Shown here: positions 51,916 to 61,596 of the stretch, one piece after another
Numbering within the stretch: position 1 is the stretch's first letter
How the letters are laid out: each line of letters begins with the position of its first letter
Origin: Thermoactinomyces sp. DSM 45891
GTDB lineage: Bacteria; Bacillota; Bacilli; Thermoactinomycetales; Thermoactinomycetaceae
Length of the DNA stretch: 64,000 nt
Reading direction: 5' to 3'
NCBI RefSeq assembly: GCF_900119485.1
Contig: NZ_FPJZ01000014.1
Span: 11,706-75,705, forward strand
Notes under the pieces: generated by a model
The model's input: only the letters and a program-made list of their open reading frames with translations
The model's database searches: none
What the model was told of the DNA's origin: nothing
Position numbers and translations under genes: made by a program

Positions 51916-52451
51916 CAGGTACGATTTATGAACAAACCAAGCAGGTAGTTCAGTCGCTCATCCAAGCGTTCAGTCTTCATGAGAAGCATCTGCTTGTCAT
52001 CGGAGTAAGTACCAGCGAAGTGATTGGAAAGCAGATCGGAATGGGTGGGAGCGATCAAGTAGCGGCAGAGATTTTCTCAGCTCTGCGAGAATTGCAGGAG
52101 GAGCACGGATTTCAACTTGCTTTCCAGTGTTGCGAGCACTTAAATCGTGCCTTAGTAATGGAACGTTCCACTCAAGAACGATACCACTATCCTGAAGTAT
52201 CCGTAATCCCTGTACCAAATGCAGGTGGCGCTATGGCTTCCTACGCCTTTCATCACTTTCAAGACTCTGTACTCGTTGAAACGATACAAGCCGACGCGGC
52301 TATCGATATCGGCGATACATTTATTGGCATGCATTTAAAACCGGTAGCGGTTCCCATAAGACCTGCCCAGCGCCATATTGGCGAAGCTCATGTTACCATG
52401 GCGATCACTCGTCCCAAATTGATTGGCGGAGCGCGAGCTACTTACGTATGA
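51912..52451 (+). CDS. ywlG: YwlG/DUF436 family protein
   Basis: 179 residues, TIGR01440-type. Landmarks VIGVSTSEVIGKQIGMGGSD, FQCCEHLNRALVMER, and IGDTFIGMHLKPVAVPIR. Function unknown across Firmicutes, always near rpiB and glyA. Starts in a 4-bp ATGA overlap with rpiB, so co-translated. Confidence 0.92.
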   Translation: MTGTIYEQTKQVVQSLIQAFSLHEKHLLVIGVSTSEVIGKQIGMGGSDQVAAEIFSALRELQEEHGFQLAFQCCEHLNRALVMERSTQERYHYPEVSVIPVPNAGGAMASYAFHHFQDSVLVETIQADAAIDIGDTFIGMHLKPVAVPIRPAQRHIGEAHVTMAITRPKLIGGARATYV

Positions 52452-52535
52452 GAGATAGAAAATCAATGCTGTCAGATAAAAGTTCCTTTGTTAAAATAGA
52501 GTGAGTGGCTTTTGATCAGAAGGGGGAAACGCGCG

Positions 52536-53783
52536 GTGGAATACTTAAAAAATCAAGATCCAGAGTTAGTAGAGGCAATGCAGGCAGAGTTGCATCGCCA
52601 GCAACACAATATTGAGCTGATTGCTTCCGAAAACTTCGTTAGCCCTGCAGTTATGCAAGCAATGGGAAGTATCCTAACGAATAAATACGCGGAAGGGTAT
52701 CCGGGCAAACGATATTATGGCGGTTGTGAGCATGTTGATGTCGTGGAAAACATAGCTCGCGATCGTGCGAAGAAATTGTTTGGTGCTGAGCATGCAAATG
52801 TTCAACCGCATTCAGGCGCCCAGGCTAATATGGCTGTTTATTATGCGATGTTAGAGTATGGCGATACCGTCCTAGGAATGAATCTGGCCCACGGAGGTCA
52901 TCTCACCCACGGAAGTCCTGTTAACTTCTCAGGAAAGCTATATAACTTTGTTGCTTATGGAGTCGATGAGAATACCCACCGCATTAATTACGAGGAAGTG
53001 CGCCAAGTGGCGTTAGAGCATAAGCCAAAGTGCATTGTTGCTGGTGCGAGCGCGTACCCTCGTATCATTGATTTTGCTAAGATGCGAGAAATCGCGGATG
53101 AGGTTGGAGCTATCTTTATGGTGGATATGGCTCATATTGCAGGACTCGTAGCCACGGGACATCATCCTAACCCAGTTCCATACGCTGATTTCGTTACGAC
53201 CACAACGCATAAAACGCTACGTGGACCACGCGGAGGTATGATTCTCTGTAAAGCGGAGTACGCACAGAAGATCGATAAAGCGATTTTCCCTGGTATCCAA
53301 GGCGGCCCTCTAATGCATGTGATCGCTGCGAAAGCAGTTGCTTTTGGAGAGGCACTATCCGAAGAGTTCCGTACTTACTCAGGTAATGTTGTCCGAAATG
53401 CCAACCGTTTAGCTGAAGGATTAAAAGCAGAGGGATTGAAGCTCGTTTCAGATGGAACCGATAATCATCTCGTGTTGATTGATGTTCGAACGGTTGGTTT
53501 GACCGGTAAGAAGGCCGAGCACTTGCTAGATGAAATCGGAATTACCACGAATAAAAACACGATTCCGAACGACCCAGAGAGTCCGTTTGTAACAAGCGGG
53601 GTTCGTATCGGTACAGCTGCCGTCACCTCTCGTGGAATGGATGAGCAGGCGATGGATGAGATTGCGAAGATCATGGGTCTTGCACTTAAGAATCCAGATG
53701 ATGAGACGATTCAAAGTGAAGCTCGTCGCCGTGTGGCAGAGTTAACTGCGAAGTTTCCTCTTTATCCAGAATTTAGTGAGTAA
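52536..53783 (+). CDS. glyA: Serine hydroxymethyltransferase
   Basis: 415 residues from the GTG nine bases after AGAAGGGGG. IELIASENFVS, YAEGYPGKRYYGGCEHVD, MAHIAGLVATG, PLP-binding Lys226 in VTTTTHKTLRGPRGG. Converts serine and tetrahydrofolate to glycine and methylene-tetrahydrofolate. A strong terminator follows. Confidence 0.97.
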   Translation: MEYLKNQDPELVEAMQAELHRQQHNIELIASENFVSPAVMQAMGSILTNKYAEGYPGKRYYGGCEHVDVVENIARDRAKKLFGAEHANVQPHSGAQANMAVYYAMLEYGDTVLGMNLAHGGHLTHGSPVNFSGKLYNFVAYGVDENTHRINYEEVRQVALEHKPKCIVAGASAYPRIIDFAKMREIADEVGAIFMVDMAHIAGLVATGHHPNPVPYADFVTTTTHKTLRGPRGGMILCKAEYAQKIDKAIFPGIQGGPLMHVIAAKAVAFGEALSEEFRTYSGNVVRNANRLAEGLKAEGLKLVSDGTDNHLVLIDVRTVGLTGKKAEHLLDEIGITTNKNTIPNDPESPFVTSGVRIGTAAVTSRGMDEQAMDEIAKIMGLALKNPDDETIQSEARRRVAELTAKFPLYPEFSE

Positions 53784-53807
53784 GGGTAAGATGTATGATG
53801 AGGGAAG

Positions 53808-53842
53808 GCGAAAAACCACTATATTGGGTAGTGGTTTTTCGC
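53808..53842 (+). terminator. Terminator after glyA
   Basis: Perfect 14-bp stem GCGAAAAACCACTA / TAGTGGTTTTTCGC with a seven-base loop. Confidence 0.88.
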
Positions 53843-53909
53843 ACGAATATAGATGTAAAGATTTTGGTAAATAATGTAGCTATGATCGAGATAAAGGAGT
53901 TTTAAACAT

Positions 53910-54539
53910 ATGAGCAATGTCTACGTATTTGATCACCCTTTAATTCAGCACAAATTGAGCATCATTCGTGATAAAAGTACAGGAACCAAAGAATTCCGTG
54001 AGTTAGTCGAAGAAGTAGCGATGTTGATGGCTTATGAAATCACACGCGATCTGCCACTTCGGGAAGTAGAAATCGAGACCCCCGTCACCACAGCTACATG
54101 CCAAGTCCTAGAAGGGAAAAAGATTGGACTCGTTCCGATTCTTCGTGCAGGTCTAGGCATGGTAGATGGCGTACTTCGACTGATCCCAGCGGCAAAAGTG
54201 GGTCATATCGGACTTTATCGAGATCCAGAAACACTGAAAGCAATCAATTACTATGCAAAGATGCCATCCGACATCGGAGAGAGGGAGCTGATTGTCATTG
54301 ACCCAATGCTAGCCACAGGTGCTTCTGCTGCTACGGCCATCCAACAAATCAAAAATATGGGTGCGAAACATATTAAATTTATGTGTCTAATCTCTTGCCC
54401 TGAAGGCATTGAGCACCTACAAGAGGAACATCCTGATGTAGATATCTATGCAGCTGCCGTCGATGAACGGTTAGATGAAAAGAGTTATATCATCCCCGGA
54501 CTAGGTGATGCAGGAGATCGTCTATTCGGCACGAAATAA
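53910..54539 (+). CDS. upp: Uracil phosphoribosyltransferase
   Basis: 209 residues. FDHPLIQHKLSIIRDKSTG opening, VPILRAGLGMVDG, PRPP-binding IDPMLATGASAATAI, and C-terminal YIIPGLGDAGDR for uracil. Converts uracil and PRPP to UMP. RBS AAAGGAG. Last gene before the ATP synthase operon, as in B. subtilis. Confidence 0.97.
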   Translation: MSNVYVFDHPLIQHKLSIIRDKSTGTKEFRELVEEVAMLMAYEITRDLPLREVEIETPVTTATCQVLEGKKIGLVPILRAGLGMVDGVLRLIPAAKVGHIGLYRDPETLKAINYYAKMPSDIGERELIVIDPMLATGASAATAIQQIKNMGAKHIKFMCLISCPEGIEHLQEEHPDVDIYAAAVDERLDEKSYIIPGLGDAGDRLFGTK

Positions 54540-54678
54540 TTCTTGAAACCTTTCATGCAAGCTTAATAATTTTTTCGTGTTTTTTGAATACGATAGTGAG
54601 AGTATGGATGCCAAGGAATCTGCGATTTAATAAAGGAGCCATTCCCAGAAACTTTTATATGATTGGCTGAAGAAAGCG

Positions 54679-54708
54679 TTGACAATCATCGGATGGTTCT
54701 ATTAGTAT
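54679..54708 (+). promoter_or_regulatory. Promoter of the atp operon
   Basis: TTGACA, 18-nt spacer, TAGTAT. The 240-bp region between upp and the first atp gene holds no other feature seen. Confidence 0.6.
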
Positions 54709-54780
54709 AAGCATGGGAAACGCCTGAAATCACACTACCCACAGATTCCATATTACCTATAAAAATATGGGAGATGACTT

Positions 54781-54999
54781 GTGATGATAAAGAAAAGGAG
54801 CCCTTTGCATGCACTTGCATTGGTCGGTTCATTGGGTATGGAAGTGATTCTGACGACAGTAGGTGGGGCTTATCTTGGGAAGTATCTCGATACATACTTT
54901 CAAACCGAACCTACCCTACTTATCATTGGGGTGTTTATCGGGTTAACCGCTGGATTTGTAGCAGCGGGGTACACGTTACGAGCATTTATAAAGGATTGA
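54781..54999 (+). CDS. AtpZ/AtpI-like small membrane protein
   Basis: 72 residues (GTG, or ATG one codon later) after GGGAGATG. Two membrane helices: SLGMEVILTTVGGAYLG and LLIIGVFIGLTAGFVAAGY, the layout of the ATPase_gene1 (AtpZ) family. AtpZ proteins are linked to assembly of the F0 sector or Mg/Ca handling in some bacteria. Leads the operon directly before atpI. Confidence 0.8.
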   Translation: MMIKKRSPLHALALVGSLGMEVILTTVGGAYLGKYLDTYFQTEPTLLIIGVFIGLTAGFVAAGYTLRAFIKD

Positions 55000-55006
55000 C
55001 CTCCAC

Positions 55007-55384
55007 ATGGAATCCACAACAAAACCCATTTACTACCGTGTAGTGGTGATCACACTTGTGCTATTCATCACACTCTTAACTTTTTGGCTCCTTACTCCTC
55101 ACAAACCTTTACTAGCTGGCGTTGCCTTAGGCCTTTCTGTTAGTTTGTACAATTTTCTCCACCTCGCAAGAAGAGTGAGACTTGTAGGTGAGTCTATCGT
55201 TGAAACTGGAGCAGCACGCAAGAGCCTTGGAATGATCCAACGGGTTTTTATGGTAATTTTTTCTATATTGCTGGCTGTACGATTTCCAGAGCAGATTGAT
55301 GGTAGAGGAATTATTCTAGGCGTACCAGCTTGTTATATTTTCTCTGTTTTTGTATATTTCTCACTACCAGCCAATCAAAAATAG
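55007..55384 (+). CDS. atpI: ATP synthase subunit I
   Basis: 125 residues with four membrane helices (VVVITLVLFITLLTFWLL, LLAGVALGLSVSLYNF, MVIFSILLAVRF, CYIFSVFVYFSL). Small chaperone-like protein that helps c-ring assembly. RBS not strong. Sits between the AtpZ-like gene and atpB in the expected order. Confidence 0.88.
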   Translation: MESTTKPIYYRVVVITLVLFITLLTFWLLTPHKPLLAGVALGLSVSLYNFLHLARRVRLVGESIVETGAARKSLGMIQRVFMVIFSILLAVRFPEQIDGRGIILGVPACYIFSVFVYFSLPANQK

Positions 55385-55415
55385 TTGATCCGAAGAAGGG
55401 GGTGAAACAAACAAA

Positions 55416-56144
55416 ATGGAGATAACCCCAAAAGTTACAGTAGCAGGTTTAACATTTGATTTAACCATTATTCTTGCTACACTACTTGCTTCAGTAGTCG
55501 TATATGGATTGGTCTACTTCGCAACACGTAAAGTGAGTATGGTTCCGCGTGGGCTACAAGCGGGAATGGAGATGGTGGTGGATCTAATCCGTGGTATCAC
55601 CGAGATGACATACGATCGTAAGAGAGCAGAGAAGTTTGTGGCATTTTCCATTACATTGTTCCTGTTTGTCTTAGTAGCGAATCAGATCGGTGTTATTTTA
55701 ATGATTGCTTCAGAAGTTCACAGCCCTATTCCAGCGTTAGGTATTACGGCAGATAAATTTCATGATGGGGCAGCACACGTAGCGTGGTTGAAATCACCTA
55801 CTGCTGATATTGGCTTTGCTTTTACAATGGCGATTGCGATTGCTCTGTTTGCCAACTACATGGGGATTAAGACCAGTTTCTCTAACTGGATCAAGCCTTT
55901 TCGGAATCCCTTGCATATTGTTGAGGAGTTAGCAAAGCCGACCACTCATGCGATGCGTTTGTGGGCAAATATTTTTGCAGGTGAGATTTTGATTACGATT
56001 TTGCTTACGAAGTTTAATCCACTGGTTACCGCGTTGCCAGTAGGGGTTTGGATTGGTTTCTCTCTGTTTGTCGGGATGATCCAAGCTTATATCTTCACGG
56101 TATTGGCCAATGTATATATCGGTCAAAAAATCTCTGGTCATTAA
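55416..56144 (+). CDS. atpB: ATP synthase F0 subunit a
   Basis: 242 residues, five to six helices. The essential Arg is in THAMRLWANIFAGEIL, and the last helix contains VGMIQAYIFTVLANVYIG. Forms the proton half-channels against the c-ring. RBS AAGGGGGTG. Confidence 0.95.
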   Translation: MEITPKVTVAGLTFDLTIILATLLASVVVYGLVYFATRKVSMVPRGLQAGMEMVVDLIRGITEMTYDRKRAEKFVAFSITLFLFVLVANQIGVILMIASEVHSPIPALGITADKFHDGAAHVAWLKSPTADIGFAFTMAIAIALFANYMGIKTSFSNWIKPFRNPLHIVEELAKPTTHAMRLWANIFAGEILITILLTKFNPLVTALPVGVWIGFSLFVGMIQAYIFTVLANVYIGQKISGH

Positions 56145-56186
56145 AATGGGCTTATAAAACACAATTTCTTAGGAGGAATTATTTCA

Positions 56187-56417
56187 ATGGAAAAAATGGA
56201 ACTATTAGCTGCTGCGATTATGATCGGTCTAGCTGCATTTGGAGCTGCGATTGGTAACTCAAATCTGTTTTCAAAGTATATCGAAGGGGTTGCACGTCAA
56301 CCTGAGACACGTAGCACCCTATTTGGACAAACCATGATTTTATTCGGTCTAATCGAGGCTCTTCCTATTATCGGAGTGGCTATGGGTATCTTGTTGTTAT
56401 TCAACGTAATCGGCTAA
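56187..56417 (+). CDS. atpE: ATP synthase F0 subunit c
   Basis: 76 residues, hairpin of two helices joined by a RQPETRS loop. Proton-carrying Glu is in FGLIEALPIIG. The glycine-rich packing stretch of helix 1 reads GLAAFGAAIGN, with alanines at two positions that are glycine in B. subtilis. RBS AGGAGGA. Confidence 0.95.
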   Translation: MEKMELLAAAIMIGLAAFGAAIGNSNLFSKYIEGVARQPETRSTLFGQTMILFGLIEALPIIGVAMGILLLFNVIG

Positions 56418-56493
56418 TTTGTCTATACAATTTGCAACATGCGGGGATGGTATTTTGCCCCGCTTTATTTCAATCTGGAAGGAGTGACTAGTC

Positions 56494-56982
56494 GTGGAAT
56501 TTAGTGGTTTTGGAACTAGCTTAGTGCAATTGCTAATCTTTTTCGTCTTACTATTATTGGTCTACAAAAAGGCTCTTCCCCCATTGATGGCTACGTTGAA
56601 TGAACGTACCAAGCATATCGAGAACCAGATTACGACTGCAGAAAAGCACCGTGCAGATGCGGAGAAGCTAGTCGCTGAACAAAAAGAGTTGTTGATTGCG
56701 ACTCGTAATGAAGCGAAAGAAATGATCGATCGTGCCAAAACTCAAAAAGAGGTTGAAGCAGAGAAGATCATGAGTAAGGCGAAGTCTGAAGCAGAGCGAA
56801 TGCTTGCAGATGCGAAGAAAGAAATCGAGCTAGAAAAAGTGAAAGCACTTGCTAGCTTGCGTGAGGAAGTGGGCGCATTAAGCGTTCAGTTGGCTGAGAA
56901 GTTGGTTGGCGAAAGCTTAGATCAAAAGAAACAAGCAAACCTTGTGAATGCTTATCTTGATCAGGTAGGGCGATTACAATGA
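56494..56982 (+). CDS. atpF: ATP synthase F0 subunit b
   Basis: 162 residues from a GTG after GGAAGGAG. One N-terminal helix (LVQLLIFFVLLLLVYK) then a long charged coiled coil rich in Ala, Glu and Lys that forms the peripheral stalk. Overlaps atpH by four bases. Confidence 0.95.
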   Translation: MEFSGFGTSLVQLLIFFVLLLLVYKKALPPLMATLNERTKHIENQITTAEKHRADAEKLVAEQKELLIATRNEAKEMIDRAKTQKEVEAEKIMSKAKSEAERMLADAKKEIELEKVKALASLREEVGALSVQLAEKLVGESLDQKKQANLVNAYLDQVGRLQ

Positions 56983-57524
56983 GCTATGTAATCATTGCAA
57001 AACGCTATGCCAGTGCACTGTATCAAGCAGCCAACGAAAAGGATCTCGTAGACGAGGTAGATAGAGATCTTCAATTGATTAGTGAAGCACTAATGAAAAC
57101 GCCTGAGTTTGTAACATTATTGCAATCTCCTAAAATAGCGCTTGAGGAAAAGAAAGAACTGATCTCAAGCGTTTTTAACCAAGTTCAACCTATCACGAAG
57201 AACTTCCTCCACGTACTTGTTGAGGCTCGTCGTGAAGAGGCTCTAGCTGAGATCTCGAAAGAGTTTACGAAGCTAGCGGACGATGCAAAAGGCGTACTAG
57301 AAGTGATCGTGACCTCTGCTTCTACCCTTGAAGATGCAGAACGTGATGGAGTAACAGATGCTTTTACGAAAATCTTAGGTAGACAAGTACGAATCGAAGA
57401 AAAAGTAGATCGAAGCCTCTTAGGTGGTTTGGTCGTACAAGTAGGAGACCGTCTATATGATGGTAGTGTGAAAAACAAGCTGGAACGCTTTCAAGTTACA
57501 TTGAAAGAAGCCAGAGTCGGATAG
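56979..57524 (+). CDS. atpH: ATP synthase F1 subunit delta
   Basis: 181 residues. Opening IIAKRYASALYQAANEK and C-terminal ILGRQVRIEEKVDRSLLGGL with VGDRLYDGSVKNKLE are typical of OSCP/delta. Links F1 to subunit b. Starts inside the atpF stop (ATGA). Confidence 0.96.
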   Translation: MSYVIIAKRYASALYQAANEKDLVDEVDRDLQLISEALMKTPEFVTLLQSPKIALEEKKELISSVFNQVQPITKNFLHVLVEARREEALAEISKEFTKLADDAKGVLEVIVTSASTLEDAERDGVTDAFTKILGRQVRIEEKVDRSLLGGLVVQVGDRLYDGSVKNKLERFQVTLKEARVG

Positions 57525-57557
57525 ATCAATACAAGCGAAGGATTGGGGTGACACTCA

Positions 57558-59072
57558 ATGAGCATTAGACCAGAAGAAATTAGCTCCCTGATTAAGGATC
57601 GCATCGCACAATACAGCGCTGATGTAGAAGTGATCGATGTTGGTACCGTAATCCAAGTAGGGGACGGTATTGCTCGCGTACATGGCTTAACCAACGTAAT
57701 GGCTGGTGAGCTTGTTGAATTTAGTAATGGTGTAATGGGTATGGTATTAAACTTGGAAGAGAGTCAAGTGGGTGTAGTAATACTAGGGCCATTCCAAGAG
57801 ATCCGTGAAGGAGACCAAGTAAAACGTACAGGTCGCTTGATGGAAGTACCAGTAGGCAAAGCACTACTCGGACGTGTAGTAAACCCACTCGGTCAACCAC
57901 TTGATGGCAAAGGTCCAATTGAAACAACGGAGTTCCGTCCGATTGAATCAAATGCTCCAGGTGTAATTGATCGTAAATCGGTTAACGAGCCGATGCAAAC
58001 GGGAATCAAAGCGATTGATGCAATGGTACCAATCGGCCGTGGTCAGCGTGAGTTGATCATTGGAGACCGTCAAACAGGTAAAACCACGATTGCGATCGAT
58101 GCAATCATTAACCAAAAAGATCAAGACATGGTTTGTGTATACGTAGCGATTGGACAAAAACAATCAACTGTTGCACACGTAGTAGAAAAACTACGTCGTC
58201 ATGGCGCTCTTGACTACACCATCGTAGTCGTGGCAAGTGCGTCTGACCCAGCTCCACTCTTGTTCTTAGCTCCATATGCTGGAACAGCTATGGGTGAGTA
58301 CTTCATGTACAACGGCGGACATGTTCTCTGTGTATATGATGACTTGTCTAAGCAAGCAGCGGCTTACCGTGAACTTTCTCTCTTGCTTCGTCGTCCTCCA
58401 GGTCGTGAGGCATATCCAGGGGATGTATTCTACTTACACTCTCGTCTACTAGAGCGTGCAGCGAAACTTTCGGATGAGCGTGGTGGCGGTTCCTTGACAG
58501 CTCTCCCATTCATTGAAACTCAAGCGGGAGATATCTCGGCTTACATTCCAACCAACGTAATTTCGATTACAGATGGTCAGATCTTCCTTGAGTCCCGTCT
58601 GTTCCACTCTGGAGTTCGTCCAGCGGTTGACACCGGTTTCTCCGTATCTCGTGTAGGTGGTTCAGCGCAAATTAAGGCGATGTCCAAAGTAGCAGGTACC
58701 TTGCGTCTCGACCTTTCTCAGTACAATGAGTTGGCAGCATTTGCTCAATTCGGTTCTGACCTCGACGATGCAACCCGTGCGAAATTGTCTCGTGGTGAGC
58801 GGACCATTGAAATCTTAAAACAACCTGAGCATCAACCAATGCCTGTCGAGAAGCAGGTGGTCTCTCTTTATGTAGTAACTCGTGGTTATGTGGATGATGT
58901 TCCAGTAGCGGATGTTCGTCGCTTCGAATCCGAGCTTCATGCTTTCATCGATGCAAACCATGCAGACCTATTTGCAAGCATTCGTGATCGCAAAAAATTA
59001 GAGGAAGATATCGAAGCAAACCTAAAAGCAACGATCGAATCTTTCAAAAAGACCTTTGCAGTAACGGTTTAA
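57558..59072 (+). CDS. atpA: ATP synthase F1 subunit alpha
   Basis: 504 residues. P-loop GDRQTGKT at about residues 169-176, VYVAIGQKQSTVAHVV, and the arginine finger region SVSRVGGSAQ. Non-catalytic nucleotide-binding subunit of the F1 hexamer. RBS GGGGTGA. Confidence 0.97.
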   Translation: MSIRPEEISSLIKDRIAQYSADVEVIDVGTVIQVGDGIARVHGLTNVMAGELVEFSNGVMGMVLNLEESQVGVVILGPFQEIREGDQVKRTGRLMEVPVGKALLGRVVNPLGQPLDGKGPIETTEFRPIESNAPGVIDRKSVNEPMQTGIKAIDAMVPIGRGQRELIIGDRQTGKTTIAIDAIINQKDQDMVCVYVAIGQKQSTVAHVVEKLRRHGALDYTIVVVASASDPAPLLFLAPYAGTAMGEYFMYNGGHVLCVYDDLSKQAAAYRELSLLLRRPPGREAYPGDVFYLHSRLLERAAKLSDERGGGSLTALPFIETQAGDISAYIPTNVISITDGQIFLESRLFHSGVRPAVDTGFSVSRVGGSAQIKAMSKVAGTLRLDLSQYNELAAFAQFGSDLDDATRAKLSRGERTIEILKQPEHQPMPVEKQVVSLYVVTRGYVDDVPVADVRRFESELHAFIDANHADLFASIRDRKKLEEDIEANLKATIESFKKTFAVTV

Positions 59073-59159
59073 TAAATTGAGAACCTTAACCTTCCTGAGA
59101 ACTGTGGGGCTACCTAAGTAGTCCTACGGGGATCATGTGAGAAAGGATGGTGAACATAC

Positions 59160-60026
59160 ATGGCGGCTAGTATGCGGGATATTAAAGAAAGTATCCGATC
59201 CAAGAATAAGACCATGCAAATTACGAAAGCGATGAAAATGGTATCTGCTTCCAAATTGCGTCGCTCTCAAGAGCAAGCTACGGCAGCTCGTCCTTATGCA
59301 GAGAAAATGAAAGATGTAATTATGAGTATCGCATCTGGATCAAGTAACATCAATCATCCGATGATGGTATCGCGTCCAGTTAAGAAAACGGGTTATCTCG
59401 TCATTTCTTCCGATCGTGGTTTGGCTGGTGGATACAACAGTAATCTTCTTCGTTTGATGACTAATACGGTTAAAGAGCGCCACGCTTCAAATGATGATTA
59501 TGTTGTATTTAGCATAGGTCGTAAGGCATTGGACTTTTTCAAAAAGCGTAACACCCCACTGATTAGCAGTATTGTTGGCTTATCAGATAGTCCTCAATTC
59601 TCCGATGTAAAAGCCATTGCAAGTCAAGCAGTGAACTTCTATGCGGAGGAGAAATTCGATGAGTTGTATATTGTGTACAATGAGTTTGTAAACCCAGTTG
59701 TGCAACGTCCTGTTGTCAAGCGCCTACTTCCTCTAGCAAGCGATGAACTCGAAGGGGTTTCAAACAAAACTCCTTATGAATTCGAACCATCAGAAGAAGA
59801 GGTTTTAGCGGATTTGTTACCGCGTTACGCTGAGACATTGATTTACAGTGCACTTCTTGATGCAAAAGCATCTGAGTTTGCAGCTCGTATGACTGCGATG
59901 ACCAGCGCAACTGATAATGCAACTGCAATCATTGAACGTCTTACCTTGGAATTTAACCGTGCTCGTCAAGCGGCAATTACCCAGGAGATCGCAGAAATCG
60001 TGGGTGGCGTAGCAGCTTTATCTTAG
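59160..60026 (+). CDS. atpG: ATP synthase F1 subunit gamma
   Basis: 288 residues. Long N-terminal helix MRDIKESIRSKNKTMQITKA, SSDRGLAGGYNSNL in the middle and the C-terminal RLTLEFNRARQAAITQEIAE coiled coil. Central rotor shaft. RBS AAAGGATGG. Confidence 0.96.
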   Translation: MAASMRDIKESIRSKNKTMQITKAMKMVSASKLRRSQEQATAARPYAEKMKDVIMSIASGSSNINHPMMVSRPVKKTGYLVISSDRGLAGGYNSNLLRLMTNTVKERHASNDDYVVFSIGRKALDFFKKRNTPLISSIVGLSDSPQFSDVKAIASQAVNFYAEEKFDELYIVYNEFVNPVVQRPVVKRLLPLASDELEGVSNKTPYEFEPSEEEVLADLLPRYAETLIYSALLDAKASEFAARMTAMTSATDNATAIIERLTLEFNRARQAAITQEIAEIVGGVAALS

Positions 60027-60115
60027 GATTGATGGCACTTATACTATATTGATTATTTCCATCCTGTAATAGGGATTGAAGATAGATCGGTACAAAACGC
60101 TAAGGAGGGAATCAT

Positions 60116-61522
60116 ATGAACACTGGGCGTATCCTTCAGGTAATGGGACCTGTCGTCGACGTAAAATTTACAGCCGGCAACCTTCCTGAAATCAATAACG
60201 CATTGAAAGTAACTCGCGCCGATGGAAGTGAGCTTACGTTAGAAGTAGCCCTTCATCTTGGTGACAACTCGGCTCGTACTATTGCGATGGAATCCACCGA
60301 TGGTCTTGTTCGTGATATGGAAGTAGTAGACACAGGAGCTGGTATCTCCGTACCAGTTGGCCGTGAAGTTTTAGGCCGGATTTTCAACGTATTGGGTGAA
60401 CCGATCGATGAAGCGGGCGTAGTAGAATCTAAAGAAAAATACGAAATTCACCGTCCAGCACCTAGTTACGACCAACAATCTACACAACAAGAGATGCTTG
60501 AAACAGGTATTAAAGTTGTAGACTTATTAGCTCCATACGCAAAAGGTGGTAAAATCGGCCTTTTCGGTGGTGCAGGTGTAGGTAAAACCGTATTGATCCA
60601 GGAGCTTATCAACAATATTGCTCAAGAGCACGGTGGTTTGTCTGTATTTGCTGGAGTTGGAGAGCGTACCCGTGAGGGAAATGACCTCTATCATGAAATG
60701 AAAGACTCTGGTGTAATAAGTAAAACCGCAATGGTATTTGGTCAAATGAACGAGCCACCAGGCGCACGTATGCGTGTTGCTTTGACTGGTTTAACGATGG
60801 CTGAGTATTTCCGTGACTCTGAAGGACAAGACGTATTGTTCTTCGTAGATAACATCTTCCGTTTTACTCAAGCAGGTTCTGAAGTATCTGCGCTTCTCGG
60901 TCGTATGCCATCTGCGGTAGGTTACCAACCAACCCTTGCGACTGAAATGGGTCAATTGCAAGAGCGTATTACATCCACGAAAACAGGTTCTGTAACCTCG
61001 ATTCAAGCGATCTACGTTCCTGCGGATGACTATACCGACCCAGCTCCAGCAACTGCATTCTCTCATTTGGATGCAACCACTAACTTGGAACGTCGTTTAA
61101 CTCAAAAGGGGATTTACCCAGCGGTAGACCCATTGGCATCTACTTCTCGTATTTTGACTCCTGCAATCGTAGGGGATGAGCATTATCGCGTTGCTCGTGG
61201 CGTACAGCAACTCCTGCAACGTTATAATGAATTACAAGATATCATCGCCATCCTCGGCTTTGATGAGTTGTCTGACGAAGATAAATTGCTCGTTCTACGG
61301 GCTCGTAAGATCGAGAAATTCCTTGCTCAAAACTTACATGTAGCGGAACAATTTACAGGTCAACCAGGTGTATATGTGCCTGTTAAAGAAACAGTACGTA
61401 GCTTCGGTGAAGTTCTAGATGGTAAGCATGATACCATGCCAGAAGAAGCTTTCTACATGGTCGGAAATATCGACGATGCAATCGAGAAGGCGAAGAAACT
61501 TGGTTGGAAACCTGGAGCTTAA
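60116..61522 (+). CDS. atpD: ATP synthase F1 subunit beta
   Basis: 468 residues. P-loop GGAGVGKT at about residues 151-158, catalytic Glu in GVGERTREGNDLYHEM, DELCF-like DELSDEDK stretch. Catalytic subunit. RBS AAGGAGGGA. Confidence 0.97.
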   Translation: MNTGRILQVMGPVVDVKFTAGNLPEINNALKVTRADGSELTLEVALHLGDNSARTIAMESTDGLVRDMEVVDTGAGISVPVGREVLGRIFNVLGEPIDEAGVVESKEKYEIHRPAPSYDQQSTQQEMLETGIKVVDLLAPYAKGGKIGLFGGAGVGKTVLIQELINNIAQEHGGLSVFAGVGERTREGNDLYHEMKDSGVISKTAMVFGQMNEPPGARMRVALTGLTMAEYFRDSEGQDVLFFVDNIFRFTQAGSEVSALLGRMPSAVGYQPTLATEMGQLQERITSTKTGSVTSIQAIYVPADDYTDPAPATAFSHLDATTNLERRLTQKGIYPAVDPLASTSRILTPAIVGDEHYRVARGVQQLLQRYNELQDIIAILGFDELSDEDKLLVLRARKIEKFLAQNLHVAEQFTGQPGVYVPVKETVRSFGEVLDGKHDTMPEEAFYMVGNIDDAIEKAKKLGWKPGA

Positions 61523-61596
61523 TAGATCCTGATTGAAACCGATTAGGGAGGTGAAGACCTGCTTTCCATTTTCTAAGATGGAAGTGGATTGCAGAG

